Shown here piece after piece: positions 1 through 6,960 of a stretch of DNA of 11,971 bases (the stretch's first letter is position 1; the number at the start of each line of letters is the position of its first letter). The DNA is from Lachnospiraceae bacterium UBA3316 (GTDB taxonomy: Bacteria > Bacillota > Clostridia > Lachnospirales > Lachnospiraceae). The stretch covers positions 16,349 to 28,319 of the forward strand of contig DESK01000030.1 in assembly GCA_002361955.1 (NCBI GenBank), written 5' to 3'. The position numbers and the translations under genes were made by a program. The notes under the pieces were generated by a model. The model saw nothing but the letters and a program-made list of their open reading frames with translations. It was not told the DNA's origin and made no database searches.

Positions 1-1129
1 CAAGGGCATGGTGCTGAAAAATACGCTGCTGGATTACTGGCATGAGCTGCATGAGAGGAACGGCTACCAGGAGATCTCTACGCCGGTGATCTTAAACAGA
101 AGCCTGTGGGAGACCTCGGGCCATTGGGACCATTATAAAGAAAATATGTATACGACGGTGATCGATGACCAGGATTACGCGGTAAAGCCCATGAACTGCC
201 CCGGCGGCGTACTGGTGTACCAGTCGGAGCCCAGATCCTACCGGGATCTGCCGCTGCGCCTGGGAGAGTTGGGACTTGTCCACAGGCATGAGAAGTCAGG
301 ACAGCTCCACGGGCTGATGCGTGTGCGCTGCTTTACCCAGGACGACGCCCATATCTTTATGACGCCGGAGCAGATCCGGGAGGAGATCAAGGGCGTGGCC
401 AGGCTGATCGACGAGGTGTACAGCCTGTTCGGCTTTTCCTATCATGTGGAGCTGTCCACCCGCCCGGAGGACAGCATGGGAAGCGACCAGGACTGGGAGA
501 TGGCTACAGAAGCCCTGCGGGGCGCACTGGATGATCTGGGACTTCCCTATGAGGTCAATGAGGGGGACGGCGCTTTCTACGGGCCGAAGATTGATTTCCA
601 TTTGCAGGATTCCATCGGCCGGACCTGGCAGTGCGGCACGATCCAGCTTGATTTCCAGCTGCCTCTGCGGTTCGGGCTGGAGTATATCGGAGCGGACGGG
701 GAGAAGCACAGGCCGATCATGATCCACAGGGTGGCCTTCGGTTCCATCGAGCGGTTTATCGGCATCCTGATCGAGCATTTCGCAGGGGCATTCCCCACCT
801 GGCTGGCGCCTGTACAGGTGCGGGTGCTGCCGATCTCCGAGAAATACCAGGACTACGCAGGACAGGTGCTGGGCAGACTGAAGGAGGCTGGCATCCGGGC
901 CGAGGCCGATGGGCGCAGTGAGAAAATCGGCTATAAGATCCGGGAAGCAAGGCTGGCCAAGATTCCCTACATGCTGGTGGTAGGGGCAAAGGAAGAGGAG
1001 CAGGGCCTGGTGTCTGTGAGAAGCCGTTTTGCCGGAGATGAGGGCCAGCAGCAGCTGGAGGAGTTTTTGGCAGAGATCAAAAAGGAAATCGCGGAAAAAA
1101 GAATCCGCGAAACGAAAACAGAGGAATAA
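1..1129 (+). CDS. thrS: Threonyl-tRNA synthetase, 3' part (5' end outside window)
   Basis: Cytoplasmic class II aminoacyl-tRNA synthetase that charges tRNA-Thr. The frame is open from base 2 and the ATG at 8 is internal: the text KGMVLKNTLLDYW belongs to the start of the catalytic core. Counting from that Met, the MNCPGG motif has Cys64, and DDAHIF and IMIHR supply the two histidines that with this Cys bind the catalytic zinc in the family. Motif 2 (RLGELGLVHRHE, then RVRCFTQDD) and motif 3 (HRVAFGSIERFIGILIEH) are both present. After WLAPVQV comes the C-terminal anticodon-binding domain, ending in an acidic and basic tail. The N-terminal TGS and editing domains would lie upstream. No break is seen. 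No terminator is visible between it and the next gene 53 bases on. Confidence 0.97.
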   Translation, partial: KGMVLKNTLLDYWHELHERNGYQEISTPVILNRSLWETSGHWDHYKENMYTTVIDDQDYAVKPMNCPGGVLVYQSEPRSYRDLPLRLGELGLVHRHEKSGQLHGLMRVRCFTQDDAHIFMTPEQIREEIKGVARLIDEVYSLFGFSYHVELSTRPEDSMGSDQDWEMATEALRGALDDLGLPYEVNEGDGAFYGPKIDFHLQDSIGRTWQCGTIQLDFQLPLRFGLEYIGADGEKHRPIMIHRVAFGSIERFIGILIEHFAGAFPTWLAPVQVRVLPISEKYQDYAGQVLGRLKEAGIRAEADGRSEKIGYKIREARLAKIPYMLVVGAKEEEQGLVSVRSRFAGDEGQQQLEEFLAEIKKEIAEKRIRETKTEE

Positions 1130-1182
1130 TTTACGGAAAAACTGCTGATACTATACCGACTAAATAAAAGGAGGTATGGAAG

Positions 1183-1494
1183 ATGCCATTATTAGTTTGT
1201 TCAGCGCAGAGATGCGTCTATAACGATGGAATGTACTGCAGCAGAGGGGATATCCTGGTGGGAGGCGAGAAGGCCGAGATTTCCGGGGAAACCTGCTGCA
1301 CCAGCTTCAAGAAGCGCACAGAAATGAGCGGAAAGAGCTCTATGGGAACTCCGTCCCAGAAAATCAACGTGGCTTGTGAGGCCTGCGAGTGCAAGTACAA
1401 TAAGAACAGAAACTGTGATGCCGGAAAGATCGACATCTCCGGTACGTCTGCCTGCAAATGCGAGCAGACAGAGTGCAGCACGTTCCAGAAATAA
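1183..1494 (+). CDS. DUF1540 family cysteine-rich protein, two tandem repeats
   Basis: A 103-residue protein with 12 cysteines. It consists of two copies of the same spacing, C-x4-C-x7-C-x19-C-x2-F: C6/C11/C19/C39/F42 and C65/C70/C78/C98/F101. This is the DUF1540 pattern, a family common in Clostridia and Bacilli with no established function; the spacing suggests metal or disulfide coordination. Extra cysteines are C38, C68, C91 and C93. There is no signal peptide or membrane segment, so it should be cytoplasmic. Start choice is firm: AAAGGAGG at 1167-1174 precedes ATG at 1183. A weak promoter-like pair (TTTACG at 1130, TATACC at 1152, 16-bp spacer) lies in the gap after thrS, so it may be transcribed separately. 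It converges on the sialidase gene. Confidence 0.9.
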   Translation: MPLLVCSAQRCVYNDGMYCSRGDILVGGEKAEISGETCCTSFKKRTEMSGKSSMGTPSQKINVACEACECKYNKNRNCDAGKIDISGTSACKCEQTECSTFQK

Positions 1495-1501
1495 GGCTGG
1501 T

Positions 1502-1550
1502 TAAAAAAAACAGGCGGCGCATGTGTGAAATGACACATGCGCCGTCTGTT
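1502..1550 (-). terminator. Rho-independent terminator of the sialidase gene
   Basis: An 18-bp stem pairs 1509-1526 with 1533-1550 (one G-T wobble) around the six-base loop at 1527-1532. On the minus strand it is followed directly by a run of eight or more T (A-run at 1503-1510 on the plus strand), just past the sialidase stop at 1571. On the plus strand no T-run follows, so it serves the DUF1540 gene only weakly, if at all. Confidence 0.9.
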
Positions 1551-1570
1551 GGCGTGAAAGCCCTGTGGCC

Positions 1571-4500
1571 TTAGCGGATCACAGACTTTCCGGACATACC
1601 GGCTTTTTTCATTTTCCGGAGCAGGAGGGTACACTGCTTTTTCTTTAAATTCTTTGGCGCTTTGACTGTGACCCGGGCAGCCGTTTTTCGGAAGGCGTCC
1701 GCTTTTACGATCTTCAGCCCAGTTCCCTTTACTGTGATCTTTGACAGCTTTTTACAGCCCTGGAAGGCCTGGCTTCCGATGCGCGCCACGTTCTTTCCGA
1801 TGACGGCCTGCTTCAGGCGGCTGCAGCCTTTAAATGCTTTTGGGCTGATCTGGGTCACGGAGCAGGATACGCCGTTGATGGTGACGCTGGCGGGGACAGT
1901 AACCTTCGTCAGATGTTTGTCCGTGGCCTTTACCAGGGAAATCTTTCCTGCGGCGGCATTTACCACCTGGAATTTCAGATTTCCCTGAAGCTTTGTGTCC
2001 CCGGTCTGGAGCAGGGCCTCCGGCCTGTCTTCGGGTTTGCTTCCCGGCTTGTTCCCAGGCTCCGTTTCAGGCTGGCTGGGAGGGACGATCCCGTGGAGGA
2101 CGAGTCCCTTCTGGGCCGCGCGCAGGGCGGCGGCCGTGCGCATCAGCACCGGGCGGGAAGCTCCTTTGGCGGCGATGATCTTCGTGGCCTCCCCATAGGC
2201 CACCTCCAGGGGCCGGAAGGAGTCCGGGGTGTAAGAGAGGCGGTCGTTGGCCGCTTCGGAAGCGGTTTTGTAGGCTTCCTGAAAATCACGGTACGCAGCG
2301 GCGTAGATCGTCTCCGTCCGGGTGTGGAGGGGATTGTGGTGGCAGCCAAAGGAGATGCAGCCGTTTTCGCTGTTCACCGCCTCCTTTGTCACGGTTCCTT
2401 CCTGCCAGCTATGGCCCATGGGATCCAGCTCATAGCCCGTTCTCACCACACAACCGCAGTCGGAACAGACCGTGATGCCTGTGTAGCCCTTGTGGGTGCA
2501 GTCCAGGGGGATCATATATTTTAAAACGGTGCTGCTGTGAGAACACTTTTTGTCGCTCACCGTGAAGGTGTAGGTTTTGCCGCCTGTAGTAAGCTGGCTG
2601 CTTCCGGGGGCCTTCCCTGTGACGCGGACTCCCTTGCAGGCACGGCTGGCCAGCTTTGTCTGTCTGTCCGGGCCGTTATCCGGGTAGAGGACCGCCACGC
2701 TGCCGTCCTTCCAGATATAGGAGATCAGGTATTGGCCGTTTTCCTTCAATTCGGTGGCCTTTACATAGCCCGGGAGGATTTCGTCGCCTGCGCCCTCCTG
2801 GCTTTTCTCTAGGAGTGTCAGGTTGTAGTCTCCGTCGGCATAGTTTTCCGCAAAATCTGTATTGGTGTTAAAGTTCATGCCTTTATAATAGAAGATAACG
2901 TAGCGTTTTCCGTCTGAACGGCAGATGCGGAAGGTGCCATCTTCGGCCTGCGTTACCTTCATATCTGCCGGCTGGGCGGAAAAGAAGGTGTGGGCGGCAT
3001 TGATGTTTACGAGATAGTTGTTCGTGTTTTCGTTTTTGAGCTGCCAGTACTCTCCAGAGCGGATGAAAGTAAACAGGGCGTCCTCCGGCCGGAGGGCCTT
3101 ATTTGCCGTCGTGGAGAAGCTTTCCAGGGAGGAGGCCTTGTCAGCGACATGGTCAAACATTCCGGTCACCTTTGTGTCGATGGTTTCCGCGGACAGTACA
3201 GAAGCGTTTGTAGGATCGCTTTCCAGGGCAGCGCCGGGCAGCTCATAGGAGTCGCCTTCGTTTAAGGTGACAGCCGTGCTGTCTTTTACAAGGATGCGGT
3301 ACAGGACACCGTCCACGGCCGCCTGGGTAAAGCCTGCGCCGGTTCCTGTGATAGAGACCGTGCCGTCTGCTGCCGTTAGGGAAGCGATGGAGCTGTCCGG
3401 CTGGGCGGTGATGTTCCCCTTGCCTTTGTAGGAGCGGCTGTAGCGCTCGCCTCGTTCCAGCTCCAGGGCCACGGTGGCTCCGGAAAAATCGGCTGCCGGG
3501 CAGATATCCAGGATGCTGAACGTATCATAGAGGATATGGTTCCAGTAGCTTTCCCACAACAGGCCCACGGAGCCGTCGGGAAGCTCGGTGAGGCAGGAAT
3601 AATTGTACAGGGTATTTCTCTTCTGGGGGATCTCAAATTCTCCGAAAAGGGTCATGCTCTTATCCTTTTCCACCAGATAGGTGAAAATCTTGCCGTCGGA
3701 GCGGCGCGAGCCGTTGGTGGGGCAGGCCACAAGGATCACCTGTTTGCCGTCGATTTTTTTGGAGTAGGAGAGAGCCGTCACGTTGCAGCCGGAGAAGACA
3801 GACTGCTCGGTCTTTACAGGCTTTTGCATGACGTATTCCCCTGTTTTTGGATCCTTTACGGCGTCGGAGTAGCTGATCCGCTTATTTCCGTTCCGGAAGA
3901 ACATGCGCAGGGTTCCGTCCTCCAGCTCTACCACCTCATTTTCGGAGGTCCAGAAGCCCCCGTCCCCGGAACCGGGCACGTCGTTTGTGCGCTTCCAGGT
4001 TTCTCCGTTATCGGAAGAATAGATGATGCTGGCGTTTTCCTCATTTCCGGCGCCGCCGTGGTCGTAGCATCCGATCACCATGTCGCCGGAGCTGGTGGTG
4101 ATTCCCTTGCCCGGAGATACCAGGATGGCGTGTTCACCGGAACGGCGCTTGACCTGGTCATTGATATTCCGGGGATGCTCCCAGGTACGGCCGTTGTCCT
4201 TGGAGGTAACTACCCAGATGTAGCCGATGCTGTATACGTGAAATTTGGAATCCCTGTAGAAGGCATTCTGCTGAATCTCGACCTCGGAGTTATTGACTTG
4301 CTTCTGTTTTAAATTATCTATAAAATTTCCGCTTTTATCAGTTGTGTAGAGATTGTACCATTCATCCACGCCATAGCCTGTCTCGCTGTGGTCAGAACGG
4401 CTGAGGATCTTGGCGTATCCGTTTTTATCAAAGTCCCCTACATAGTAGGGATAGGTGGTCAGGTCATTGTCCGTGGGTTCCGTGTCCACGTTCTTATACT

Positions 4501-5074
4501 CCATTGTCAGAGCCAGGCGGCGTTTGCCGTTCACCGTTACATAGCCTGTGCCTGTGCCGATGGTTTTATAGAGGGTGGTGCTTCCCGTAGGGTTGACATC
4601 CGCGAAGCAGTAGACGGTGCCGTCCGGGCCGGTGAGGATAGCGGGGTCGATGATGGTGGTGGCGTCTTTCCCGGCGTAGCCGTCGCTGTCAGGGAAAAAG
4701 AAGGGGAAGCTGTACTGCCAGGTCCTTCCGCCGTCGCTTGATACAGAGGCGATGGTGTCCAGGCCGCCTCCGTCCTCTGTGGTATCCCAGCGGGCGTCGG
4801 CCGTAGCCAGCAGGTCGCCGTTTTCCAGGGTGGTCAGCGCAGGGATTCGGAAATAGCGGCAGCCGGCCGGCGCCTCCCCGTCCTCGTTGAAGGGGCTTTC
4901 TGTCGAAAAGCAGCCTTCCTTTACCGGGATGCTCCCGGCCCGGGGGATAAAGGACTTTTCCGGGGCGGCAAGGCCGGAGAGAGAGGGAAGCATAAGTGCC
5001 GCGAGGGCGCCTGCGGCTGCGGTCCACAGCCTGCGGGTCCATGTTGGTGAAAGTGCTAAATGTTTCTTTTTCAT
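1571..5074 (-). CDS. Secreted multidomain GH33 sialidase
   Basis: Exo-sialidase releasing terminal sialic acid from host glycoconjugates, 1167 residues. A signal peptide (basic start, hydrophobic 16-34, likely cut near residue 37) sends it outside. The GH33 propeller covers about 45-530: YFRIP at 74-78 (Arg76), Asp-boxes SSDGGRTW (112-119), SKDNGRTW (291-298) and SSDNGETW (353-360), probable base Glu380 in SENEVVEL, Arg394 and Arg457 completing the arginine triad, and probable nucleophile Tyr492 in NYSCL. Acid/base Asp is D101 or D106. About 165-285 looks like an insertion in the propeller. Then come beta-rich accessory regions (555-840), a Cys/His-rich segment (844-912), a FIVAR-like helical domain (about 925-990), a Pro-rich linker with PG/KP repeats (998-1020) and a BspA-type leucine-rich segment (about 1030-1135) with a very basic end. 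No LPXTG motif is seen. AGGAGG sits 6 bases before ATG. Confidence 0.93.
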   Translation of the reverse strand: MKKKHLALSPTWTRRLWTAAAGALAALMLPSLSGLAAPEKSFIPRAGSIPVKEGCFSTESPFNEDGEAPAGCRYFRIPALTTLENGDLLATADARWDTTEDGGGLDTIASVSSDGGRTWQYSFPFFFPDSDGYAGKDATTIIDPAILTGPDGTVYCFADVNPTGSTTLYKTIGTGTGYVTVNGKRRLALTMEYKNVDTEPTDNDLTTYPYYVGDFDKNGYAKILSRSDHSETGYGVDEWYNLYTTDKSGNFIDNLKQKQVNNSEVEIQQNAFYRDSKFHVYSIGYIWVVTSKDNGRTWEHPRNINDQVKRRSGEHAILVSPGKGITTSSGDMVIGCYDHGGAGNEENASIIYSSDNGETWKRTNDVPGSGDGGFWTSENEVVELEDGTLRMFFRNGNKRISYSDAVKDPKTGEYVMQKPVKTEQSVFSGCNVTALSYSKKIDGKQVILVACPTNGSRRSDGKIFTYLVEKDKSMTLFGEFEIPQKRNTLYNYSCLTELPDGSVGLLWESYWNHILYDTFSILDICPAADFSGATVALELERGERYSRSYKGKGNITAQPDSSIASLTAADGTVSITGTGAGFTQAAVDGVLYRILVKDSTAVTLNEGDSYELPGAALESDPTNASVLSAETIDTKVTGMFDHVADKASSLESFSTTANKALRPEDALFTFIRSGEYWQLKNENTNNYLVNINAAHTFFSAQPADMKVTQAEDGTFRICRSDGKRYVIFYYKGMNFNTNTDFAENYADGDYNLTLLEKSQEGAGDEILPGYVKATELKENGQYLISYIWKDGSVAVLYPDNGPDRQTKLASRACKGVRVTGKAPGSSQLTTGGKTYTFTVSDKKCSHSSTVLKYMIPLDCTHKGYTGITVCSDCGCVVRTGYELDPMGHSWQEGTVTKEAVNSENGCISFGCHHNPLHTRTETIYAAAYRDFQEAYKTASEAANDRLSYTPDSFRPLEVAYGEATKIIAAKGASRPVLMRTAAALRAAQKGLVLHGIVPPSQPETEPGNKPGSKPEDRPEALLQTGDTKLQGNLKFQVVNAAAGKISLVKATDKHLTKVTVPASVTINGVSCSVTQISPKAFKGCSRLKQAVIGKNVARIGSQAFQGCKKLSKITVKGTGLKIVKADAFRKTAARVTVKAPKNLKKKQCTLLLRKMKKAGMSGKSVIR

Positions 5075-5120
5075 CTACATCCTCCTGATAAATTTGTGTA
5101 AGTTTCTCGGTGCTTTCTTG

Positions 5121-5149
5121 ATTATATACAGGAATGGTAGTAATTTCAA
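5121..5149 (-). promoter_or_regulatory. Sigma-A type promoter of the sialidase gene
   Basis: On the minus strand, TTGAAA (5149-5144), a 17-bp spacer, then a perfect TATAAT (5126-5121), about 45 bases before the sialidase start. This is a near-consensus housekeeping promoter. The inverted repeat GGCCT-AAA-AGGCC at 5160-5172 lies just upstream and could be an operator, but nothing shows this directly. Confidence 0.85.
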
Positions 5150-5229
5150 CAAGGGACAGGGCCTAAAAGGCCTATTTATGCACGGTTTTAACAAAGAGGA
5201 GCAGCTCTTCGGGCGGGCGAAAAAAAGAG

Positions 5230-5258
5230 TTGACAGGGCGGGGGAAGTGTGATAGTCT
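5230..5258 (+). promoter_or_regulatory. Promoter of the infC-rpmI-rplT operon
   Basis: A perfect -35 box TTGACA at 5230-5235, a 17-bp spacer, then TAGTCT at 5253-5258 as the likely -10. The -10 is weak but the position fits: transcription would begin near 5265, right before the structured leader. It is divergent from the sialidase promoter, with about 80 bases between their -35 boxes. Confidence 0.7.
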
Positions 5259-5264
5259 ATTTAA

Positions 5265-5385
5265 GGTTAAAATAAAGAAGAGTATCCGCTCTCACCACAG
5301 CGCAAATGTGCGACTCTGGTTCATATGGAACATAGGGAAACTATGGGAAGAGTATGAGCGGGTAGTCTGTCCGCTCTTTTTTGAG
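5265..5385 (+). promoter_or_regulatory. L20-type ribosomal protein leader with attenuator
   Basis: The 5' leader of an infC-rpmI-rplT operon in Firmicutes commonly carries an L20-binding structure that ends in a terminator, by which L20 represses its own operon. Here an intrinsic terminator is plain: GAGCGG (5356-5361), nine-base loop, CCGCTC (5371-5376), then six T. A second copy of CCGCTCTC at 5286-5293 can pair with the same GAGCGG, giving a mutually exclusive antiterminator. Between them are small hairpins: CGCA-AATG-TGCG near 5301, GTTC-ATATG-GAAC near 5319 and CATAG-GGAAA-CTATG near 5331. The class assignment rests on context and layout; no covariance model was run. Confidence 0.75.
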
Positions 5386-5425
5386 CGTGGAAAGAGAGAA
5401 TAAGGTTTGATGGAGGTGCACGACT

Positions 5426-5935
5426 ATTAGCGAATTAATGATTAACGAGCAGATCAGAGACAGGGAAATCCGCCTGATTGGGGAGAATGGACAGCAGTTA
5501 GGTATCATGTCCGCAAGAGAAGCGATGAAGATCGCCCAGGAAGCAGAGCTGGATTTAGTGAAGATCGCTCCGACTGCAAAACCGCCGGTATGCAAGATTA
5601 TTGACTACGGAAAATATCGTTATGAACTGGCGAGAAAAGAAAAAGAAGCGAAGAAGAAACAGAAGATCATTGAAGTGAAGGAAGTGCGTCTTTCACCGAA
5701 CATCGACAGCAACGATTTGAATACAAAGATCGGCGCTGCCAGGAAGTTTATCCAGAAGGGAAATAAGGTGAAGGTTACCTTGAGGTTCCGGGGCCGGGAG
5801 ATGGCGCATATGAACGCCAGCCGTCATATCCTGGATGATTTCGCCAAGGAGTTGGCTGATATCGCAGTTGTAGATAAGCCCTCAAAGATCGAAGGCAGAA
5901 GCATTGTGATGTTTTTAACGGAGAAGCGTTCATAG
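5426..5935 (+). CDS. infC: Translation initiation factor IF-3, ATT start codon
   Basis: IF-3 binds the 30S subunit and rejects initiator complexes on wrong start codons. The N-terminal domain (LMINEQIRDREIRLIGENG...), the lysine-rich linker helix (ARKEKEAKKKQK) and the C-terminal domain (KEVRLSPNID..., VTLRFRGREM) are complete. The ATG at 5438 is not the start: GGAGG at 5412-5416 is 21 bases from it but 9 bases from ATT at 5426, which is in frame and adds the conserved residues ISEL (read fMet-S-E-L). ATT or other rare starts are known for infC and let IF-3 repress its own translation. With this start the protein has 169 residues. First gene of the operon with L35 and L20. Confidence 0.96.
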   Translation: MSELMINEQIRDREIRLIGENGQQLGIMSAREAMKIAQEAELDLVKIAPTAKPPVCKIIDYGKYRYELARKEKEAKKKQKIIEVKEVRLSPNIDSNDLNTKIGAARKFIQKGNKVKVTLRFRGREMAHMNASRHILDDFAKELADIAVVDKPSKIEGRSIVMFLTEKRS

Positions 5936-6023
5936 GACGATTCATGTTAAAAGACTGCGCAGTTCCGGATGCAAAGACGGAGACGCAGATAGATCAACAT
6001 ACAAATAAGGAGGAACATATACC

Positions 6024-6221
6024 ATGCCAAAAATGAAAACAAACAGAGCCGCTGCAAAGCGTTTCAAAAAAACAGGTACAGGCCTTTTAAAGAGAAATAA
6101 AGCTTACAAGAGCCATATCTTGACAAAGAAATCTACCAAGAGAAAGAGAAACCTGAGAAAAGCAACGATTACCGATGCTACAAACGTAAAGAACATGAAG
6201 AAGATTTTACCGTATTTATAA
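6024..6221 (+). CDS. rpmI: 50S ribosomal protein L35
   Basis: A 65-residue, very basic protein with the typical L35 text: PKMKTNRAAAKRFKKTGTG at the start and LTKKSTKRKRNLRK in the middle. It is a component of the large ribosomal subunit. AAGGAGGAAC lies about 8-15 bases before the ATG. Second gene of the infC operon, 88 bases after infC with no promoter or terminator seen between. Length equals the family norm. Confidence 0.97.
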   Translation: MPKMKTNRAAAKRFKKTGTGLLKRNKAYKSHILTKKSTKRKRNLRKATITDATNVKNMKKILPYL

Positions 6222-6246
6222 GATCAGGCTAAGGAGGATTTGAGAA

Positions 6247-6603
6247 ATGGCAAGAATTAAAGGCGGATTGAACGCTAGGAAAAAGCACAATAGAACATTG
6301 AAACTGGCAAAGGGATACAGAGGCGCCCGTTCCAAACAGTACAGGATCGCGAAGCAGTCTGTGATGAGAGCGCTGGCAAGCTCCTATGCCGGAAGAAAGC
6401 AGAAGAAGCGTCAGTTCAGACAGCTCTGGATTGCCCGTATCAACGCTGCAGCACGCATGAACGGCCTGTCTTACAGCAGATTTATGTATGGACTGAAGCT
6501 GGCAGGTATCGAGATGAACCGTAAGGTTCTGGCTGATATGGCAGTCAATGACGCAGAGGGATTTGCAACTCTGGCAGAGCTTGCGAAGACAAAGCTTGCG
6601 TAA
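6247..6603 (+). CDS. rplT: 50S ribosomal protein L20
   Basis: A 118-residue basic protein, the normal length. The long N-terminal helix (MARIKGGLNARKKHNRTLKLAKGYRGARSKQYR read in pieces) and the globular end (RINAAARMNGLSYSRFMYGLK, then MAVNDAEGFATL) are intact. It is an early-assembly 50S protein and the likely repressor acting on the leader at 5265-5385. AAGGAGG precedes the ATG at normal spacing and the gene follows rpmI by 25 bases. The operon ends at the hairpin directly downstream. Confidence 0.97.
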   Translation: MARIKGGLNARKKHNRTLKLAKGYRGARSKQYRIAKQSVMRALASSYAGRKQKKRQFRQLWIARINAAARMNGLSYSRFMYGLKLAGIEMNRKVLADMAVNDAEGFATLAELAKTKLA

Positions 6604-6612
6604 GTAAAAAAT

Positions 6613-6653
6613 AAAAGGCATAGCCGAAACATCCGGCTATGCCTTCTTTTTTT
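6613..6653. terminator. Bidirectional terminator of rplT and the minus-strand locus
   Basis: A perfect 12-bp stem: AAGGCATAGCCG (6615-6626), seven-base loop, CGGCTATGCCTT (6634-6645). Seven T follow on the plus strand (after one C) and an A-rich stretch precedes it (6606-6616), so both directions have a U-tract. It closes the infC operon. The minus-strand remnant ends at 6652 inside its T-tract. Confidence 0.93.
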
Positions 6654-6960
6654 ACTTATAATGTTTTGTGGCCAGTAAGCCCAGGAGCAGAACGATCATC
6701 GAAGAAATCATCCAGATCCATCCGGAAAGACCGGGGGAAGAGGGAGCCGCACCGTTCCTGTCAGAGGCGGGATCTCCGGGAGGCATCTGCATATTGCCGG
6801 CAGAGGGGCGGCTGAGAGTGGAATCTCCCGCCGGTTCTGTGCCTTCGGCGGCGTCTGTCCCAGTTTCTGTGCCTCCGGCGGCGTCTGTCTCAGTTTCTGT
6901 TCCTCCGGCGGATTTTGCCTCATCTTCTGTGCCTCCAGCGGCGTCTGTCTCAGCCGCTGT
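6652..6960 (-). pseudogene. Orphan C-terminal tail of a CotH-like membrane-anchored protein
   Basis: The third minus-strand frame is open from a stop at 7018-7020 down to TAA at 6652-6654. It reads as the end of a surface protein: a Thr/Glu/Gly-rich stretch of four 10-residue repeats, a Pro/Gly/Met segment (NMQMPPGDP), then SGWIWMISSMIVLLLGLLA, a membrane helix, and TKHYK. There is no start codon or ribosome binding site that could serve it. CotH-kinase family proteins in Lachnospiraceae often end this way and often follow a VTC gene, so a CotH remnant is the best guess. It begins where the VTC frame stops (TGA 6952-6950) and lies in a different frame, as expected for a deletion junction. The antisense and alternate-frame ORFs here are shadows of it. 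Confidence 0.6.
6832..6951 (-). repeat. Four imperfect 30-bp tandem repeats
   Basis: On the minus strand four units of exactly 30 bases run 6951-6922, 6921-6892, 6891-6862 and 6861-6832. Each encodes ten residues in the tail frame: ETDAAGGTED, EAKSAGGTET, ETDAAGGTET, GTDAAEGTEP. Units 1, 3 and 4 share GACAGACGCCGC. This is a spacer-type low-complexity repeat next to a membrane anchor. Confidence 0.85.

Noticed and set aside
1913..4741. Several plus-strand ORFs of 90-258 residues inside the sialidase region
   Set aside because: All are antisense to a fully open 1167-codon gene with clear GH33 motifs; none has a plausible ribosome binding site or recognisable domain.
5438..5440. ATG as infC start
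   Set aside because: Too far (21 bases) from the GGAGG; the in-frame ATT at 5426 is correctly spaced and adds the conserved N-terminus.
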